This document shows positions 5,304-7,497 of a stretch of DNA of 7,497 nucleotides, piece after piece. Each line of letters starts with the position of its first letter. Within the stretch, counting starts at the first letter, position 1. The DNA comes from Minisyncoccota bacterium (GTDB taxonomy: Bacteria > Patescibacteriota > Minisyncoccia > Phycocordibacterales > Phycocordibacteraceae), in the NCBI GenBank assembly GCA_022844065.1, contig JALHML010000026.1, positions 1 through 7,497 on the forward strand. Reading direction: 5' to 3'. The position numbers and the translations under genes were made by a program. The notes beneath the pieces were generated by a model. That model searched no databases, was not told where the DNA came from, and worked only from the letters and a program-made list of their open reading frames with translations.

Positions 5304-6767
5304 ATGAAATGGCTCACTTCACTCCTGGCCCGCAAGAGCGAGCCCGCGAAAAGCGATGCACCGCTCTTCTTCACGAATACGCTCTCTGGAAAGAAAGAAG
5401 CATTTTCCTCCCGCAAGGCTGGCGAAGTATCGATGTATTCCTGTGGACCAACGGTCTACAGCAAGCAACACATAGGGAATCTTAAAGCGCCCGTGTTCGC
5501 CGACCTAGTTGCGCGGGTACTTACTTCATCCGGATACCGAGTACGGCGCGTCATGAACATAACGGACGTTGGTCATCTTGTCTCTGATGCTGACGATGGA
5601 GAGGACAAGATGGAGAAAGGCGCGCGCGCAGAAGGTATGTCTGCGCAGGATATCGCTACTCGCTATACCAAAGCGTTCCTCGAGGACATTAAGGCGCTTA
5701 ATCTCGATACTGATGCGATTAGCTTCCCACGAGCAACCGACTACATAAAGGAGCAAATTGCTATGGTGCAGGCACTCGAAGAGAAAGGCTACACCTACAA
5801 GACTTCGGACGGTGTGTATTTCGATACGAGTCTCTTCCCTTCCTATGGTGCACTTAGCCACGGGGGCACAGGACTTCGCGAAGAAGCATTCGCAGAGATC
5901 GGACGGCGTATCGCAGGCAACACAGAGAAGAAGCATCCTGCCGACTTCGCACTCTGGAAACTTTCTCCAAGAGGAGGCCAGCGCCAACAGGAGTGGAGTT
6001 CTCCCTGGGGCTCAGGGTTTCCGGGCTGGCATATTGAGTGCTCCGCAATGGCAAAAGCACTCCTTGGACCTGAACTCGATATTCACACCGGCGGTATCGA
6101 CCACATCCCGGTGCATCACACCAACGAGATTGCGCAATCGGAGAGCGTGAACGGCAAACCATTGTCGCGCTTCTGGATGCACGAAGCATTCATCAATCTA
6201 GGCGACGAGAAGATTGCAAAATCAACCGGAAACGTAATATACCTTTCTGATATCACAGAGCGGGGTTACAGCCCGCTTGCGCTTCGGTATCTCTTTCTTC
6301 AAGCACACTATCGCTCCCCAATTTCCTTCTCCTGGGACGCGCTTGCTGCAGCGAATGAGGCACTCACCCGACTATGGCGTCTGTGTGCCACCATAAACGA
6401 AGAAGCGGAGGGTTCCATGAAGCAGTCTGATGCGAGTCGCCAGATGATTGCTCTCCTCCGGGATGATCTAGCAACGCCTGCAGCACTCGCACTTTTGTGG
6501 CAATCAGTACGGGACGATGACCTGGAGCGAGAAGAGCAACTTGCCGTTATCGACGCCGCCGAGAGCGTCCTTGGGCTATCCCTTTTGTCACCGCATGATG
6601 TGCTCGATATCCCACAGCACATACAGGCGCTCGTTAAAGAACGCGAATTGAGTCGCAAAAACGGTGATTTCGCAAAATCTGATGCTCTGCGTATCCACAT
6701 AGAGGAGGGTGGATATCATGTGGAGGACGCACCTTCCGGAGCCATAGTCACTAGGAGACCTGGTTGA
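5304..6767 (+). CDS. cysS: Cysteinyl-tRNA synthetase
   Basis: This 487-residue class I synthetase charges tRNA-Cys. The ATP-binding HIGH motif is HIGN (56-59) and the KMSKS loop is KIAKS (303-307). Zinc ligands expected from E. coli CysRS are all present: C47 in SCGPTVY, C246 in WHIECSAMA, H271 and E275 in HHTNEIAQS. The C246-H271 spacing equals that of E. coli (C209-H234). Residues 85-104 (NITDVGHLVSDADDGEDKM) form the variant connecting segment found in a subset of bacterial CysRS. The helical tRNA-binding domain covers about 340-487. The first 19 or so residues precede the usual start of the family and look low in complexity. The -10 element just upstream supports ATG 5304, but a later start was not excluded by RNA data. 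It lies between corA and dnaB on the same strand. Confidence 0.97.
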   Translation: MKWLTSLLARKSEPAKSDAPLFFTNTLSGKKEAFSSRKAGEVSMYSCGPTVYSKQHIGNLKAPVFADLVARVLTSSGYRVRRVMNITDVGHLVSDADDGEDKMEKGARAEGMSAQDIATRYTKAFLEDIKALNLDTDAISFPRATDYIKEQIAMVQALEEKGYTYKTSDGVYFDTSLFPSYGALSHGGTGLREEAFAEIGRRIAGNTEKKHPADFALWKLSPRGGQRQQEWSSPWGSGFPGWHIECSAMAKALLGPELDIHTGGIDHIPVHHTNEIAQSESVNGKPLSRFWMHEAFINLGDEKIAKSTGNVIYLSDITERGYSPLALRYLFLQAHYRSPISFSWDALAAANEALTRLWRLCATINEEAEGSMKQSDASRQMIALLRDDLATPAALALLWQSVRDDDLEREEQLAVIDAAESVLGLSLLSPHDVLDIPQHIQALVKERELSRKNGDFAKSDALRIHIEEGGYHVEDAPSGAIVTRRPG

Positions 6768-6773
6768 TAGAAT
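6765..6773 (+). promoter_or_regulatory. Extended -10 element at the cysS stop, before dnaB
   Basis: TGA plus TAGAAT form an extended -10 ending 8 nt before the ATG at 6782, giving a predicted 2-nt leader. The TGA is also the cysS stop codon. A GAGGG lies only 2 nt from the ATG, too close for a normal Shine-Dalgarno site. Confidence 0.5.
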
Positions 6774-6781
6774 AGAGGGTA

Positions 6782-7497
6782 ATGGCAACTGACCCCACCC
6801 TCCGCCTTCCACCTCAGAGCCTTGAGTCGGAGCGTGCACTCCTTGGATCTCTTCTTTTGAAGCCGGATGCTATACACGACGTCTCGGACCTGATTCGACC
6901 CGAATCTTTCTATGCAGATAAACATCGCCATATTTTTGACTGCATGCGCGAGCTCGTTGAGCGTGGCGAGCCAATCGACATGCTCTCCTTGGGAGAACGT
7001 TTGAATACAAAAGGCCTTCTTGAGCGAGCTGGTGGACGCGCATACATTGCGGAGCTTGCAAGTTCCTCTCCTACCCCAGGCAACTTTAATCATTACGCAG
7101 AGCTCGTTGTACGAAAGCACATCATGCGCTCGTTGATCGATACCGCGAGCGAGATTACTGAATCTGCCTATGACGACAGTGTCGACACCGCCGTTGCACT
7201 CGACGCCGCTGAGAAGTCTATCTATGCTATCGGAAACTCGTCCGCCGTACATAAGTTTGTTGCTATTAAAGACAAGATGGACGATGCATGGGATCGCATC
7301 GAGTCTCTGTCAAAGAACAAGGGTGCCATTCGCGGAGTCTCTACCGGCTTCCCTGATCTCGACAATCTCCTCTCAGGTCTCCATAAATCAGATCTCATTA
7401 TTCTTGCTGCTCGTCCTTCCATGGGTAAGACATCGCTTGCGCTTGATATCGCGCGCAATGCGGCTGTGCGGCATGACACACCGGTTGGTATCTTCTC
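6782..7497 (+). CDS. dnaB: Replicative DNA helicase DnaB, 5' part
   Basis: The window holds the first 238 codons; a full DnaB has roughly 450-470. The N-terminal domain (about 8-110) shows PPQSLESERALLGSLL, FYADKHRHIFDCM and LASSSPTPGNFNHYAELV, all typical of DnaB. It mediates hexamer assembly and primase contact. A linker with the helix that docks on the neighbouring subunit follows (about 150-180). The RecA-like motor begins near 185 with GVSTGFPDLDNLLSGL, and the Walker A motif is ARPSMGKTS with K216 as the phosphate-binding lysine. Walker B and the DNA-binding loops lie outside. The protein unwinds the replication fork 5' to 3' using ATP. The start follows the cysS stop by 14 nt; the two may be co-transcribed in addition to using the local promoter. 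Confidence 0.96.
   Translation, partial: MATDPTLRLPPQSLESERALLGSLLLKPDAIHDVSDLIRPESFYADKHRHIFDCMRELVERGEPIDMLSLGERLNTKGLLERAGGRAYIAELASSSPTPGNFNHYAELVVRKHIMRSLIDTASEITESAYDDSVDTAVALDAAEKSIYAIGNSSAVHKFVAIKDKMDDAWDRIESLSKNKGAIRGVSTGFPDLDNLLSGLHKSDLIILAARPSMGKTSLALDIARNAAVRHDTPVGIF

Noticed and set aside
5526..5987. 153-codon minus-strand ORF antisense to cysS
   Set aside because: It is wholly inside a strongly supported CysRS frame with intact motifs; the translation has no recognisable domain and skewed composition.
6716..7252. 178-codon minus-strand ORF antisense to dnaB
   Set aside because: It mirrors the DnaB coding frame, has no recognisable motif and crosses the cysS-dnaB junction.
1..7497. 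CRISPR arrays, tRNA or rRNA genes, insertion sequences, defence systems
   Set aside because: No spaced direct repeats, cloverleaf-like sequence, rRNA-like stretch or transposase or nuclease operon was seen on reading both strands.

Overview
This window is ordinary core-genome DNA from a small-genome bacterium, most likely a member of the Patescibacteria/CPR and probably Parcubacteria-like. That placement is an inference, not a phylogeny. It rests on short intergenic gaps, single-gene ribosomal protein units (rpmA without rplU, rplI without rpsF/rpsR), a membrane-anchored Ada-like domain and a DEDDh exonuclease of kinds I associate with these genomes, and a CysRS with an NITDVGHLVSDADDGEDKM-type segment. 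Base composition is mostly close to 50% GC.

Layout. Positions 1-732 (minus strand): a membrane protein with an external Ada-like domain, followed 14 nt later by a DEDDh 3'-5' exonuclease that runs off the left edge. Positions 753-1031 (plus): rpmA (bL27) with a strong terminator. Positions 1080-2038: an accessory stretch that is more GC-rich in its gene, with its own promoter, a predicted lipoprotein with a weak LysM-like motif and a coiled coil, and an antisense open frame that may be a gene remnant. Positions 2084-2509 (minus): rplI (bL9). Positions 2613-2945 (plus): a small two-helix membrane protein. Positions 2999-4258 (minus): an S41 carboxyl-terminal processing protease. Positions 4346-7497 (plus): a CorA-type divalent metal transporter, cysS, and the 5' part of the replicative helicase gene dnaB.

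The genes do not form one pathway. Ribosome assembly (bL27, bL9), tRNA charging (CysRS), replication (DnaB, possibly the exonuclease) and envelope functions (protease, CorA, two membrane proteins, lipoprotein) sit side by side. Convergent pairs are separated by bidirectional-looking hairpin terminators at 2039-2065 and 2954-2981.

The most notable structure is in the control signals. Six genes (exonuclease, rplI, protease, corA, cysS, dnaB) carry a TATAAT-like hexamer ending 6 or 8 nt before the start codon, and a seventh has one at 10 nt. This would place the transcription start on, or 2-4 nt before, the ATG. Two genes (the lipoprotein and the two-helix protein) instead have recognisable Shine-Dalgarno sequences and longer leaders. 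I do not see a convincing new multi-gene system. The best leads are the apparent leaderless expression and the accessory block between rpmA and rplI.
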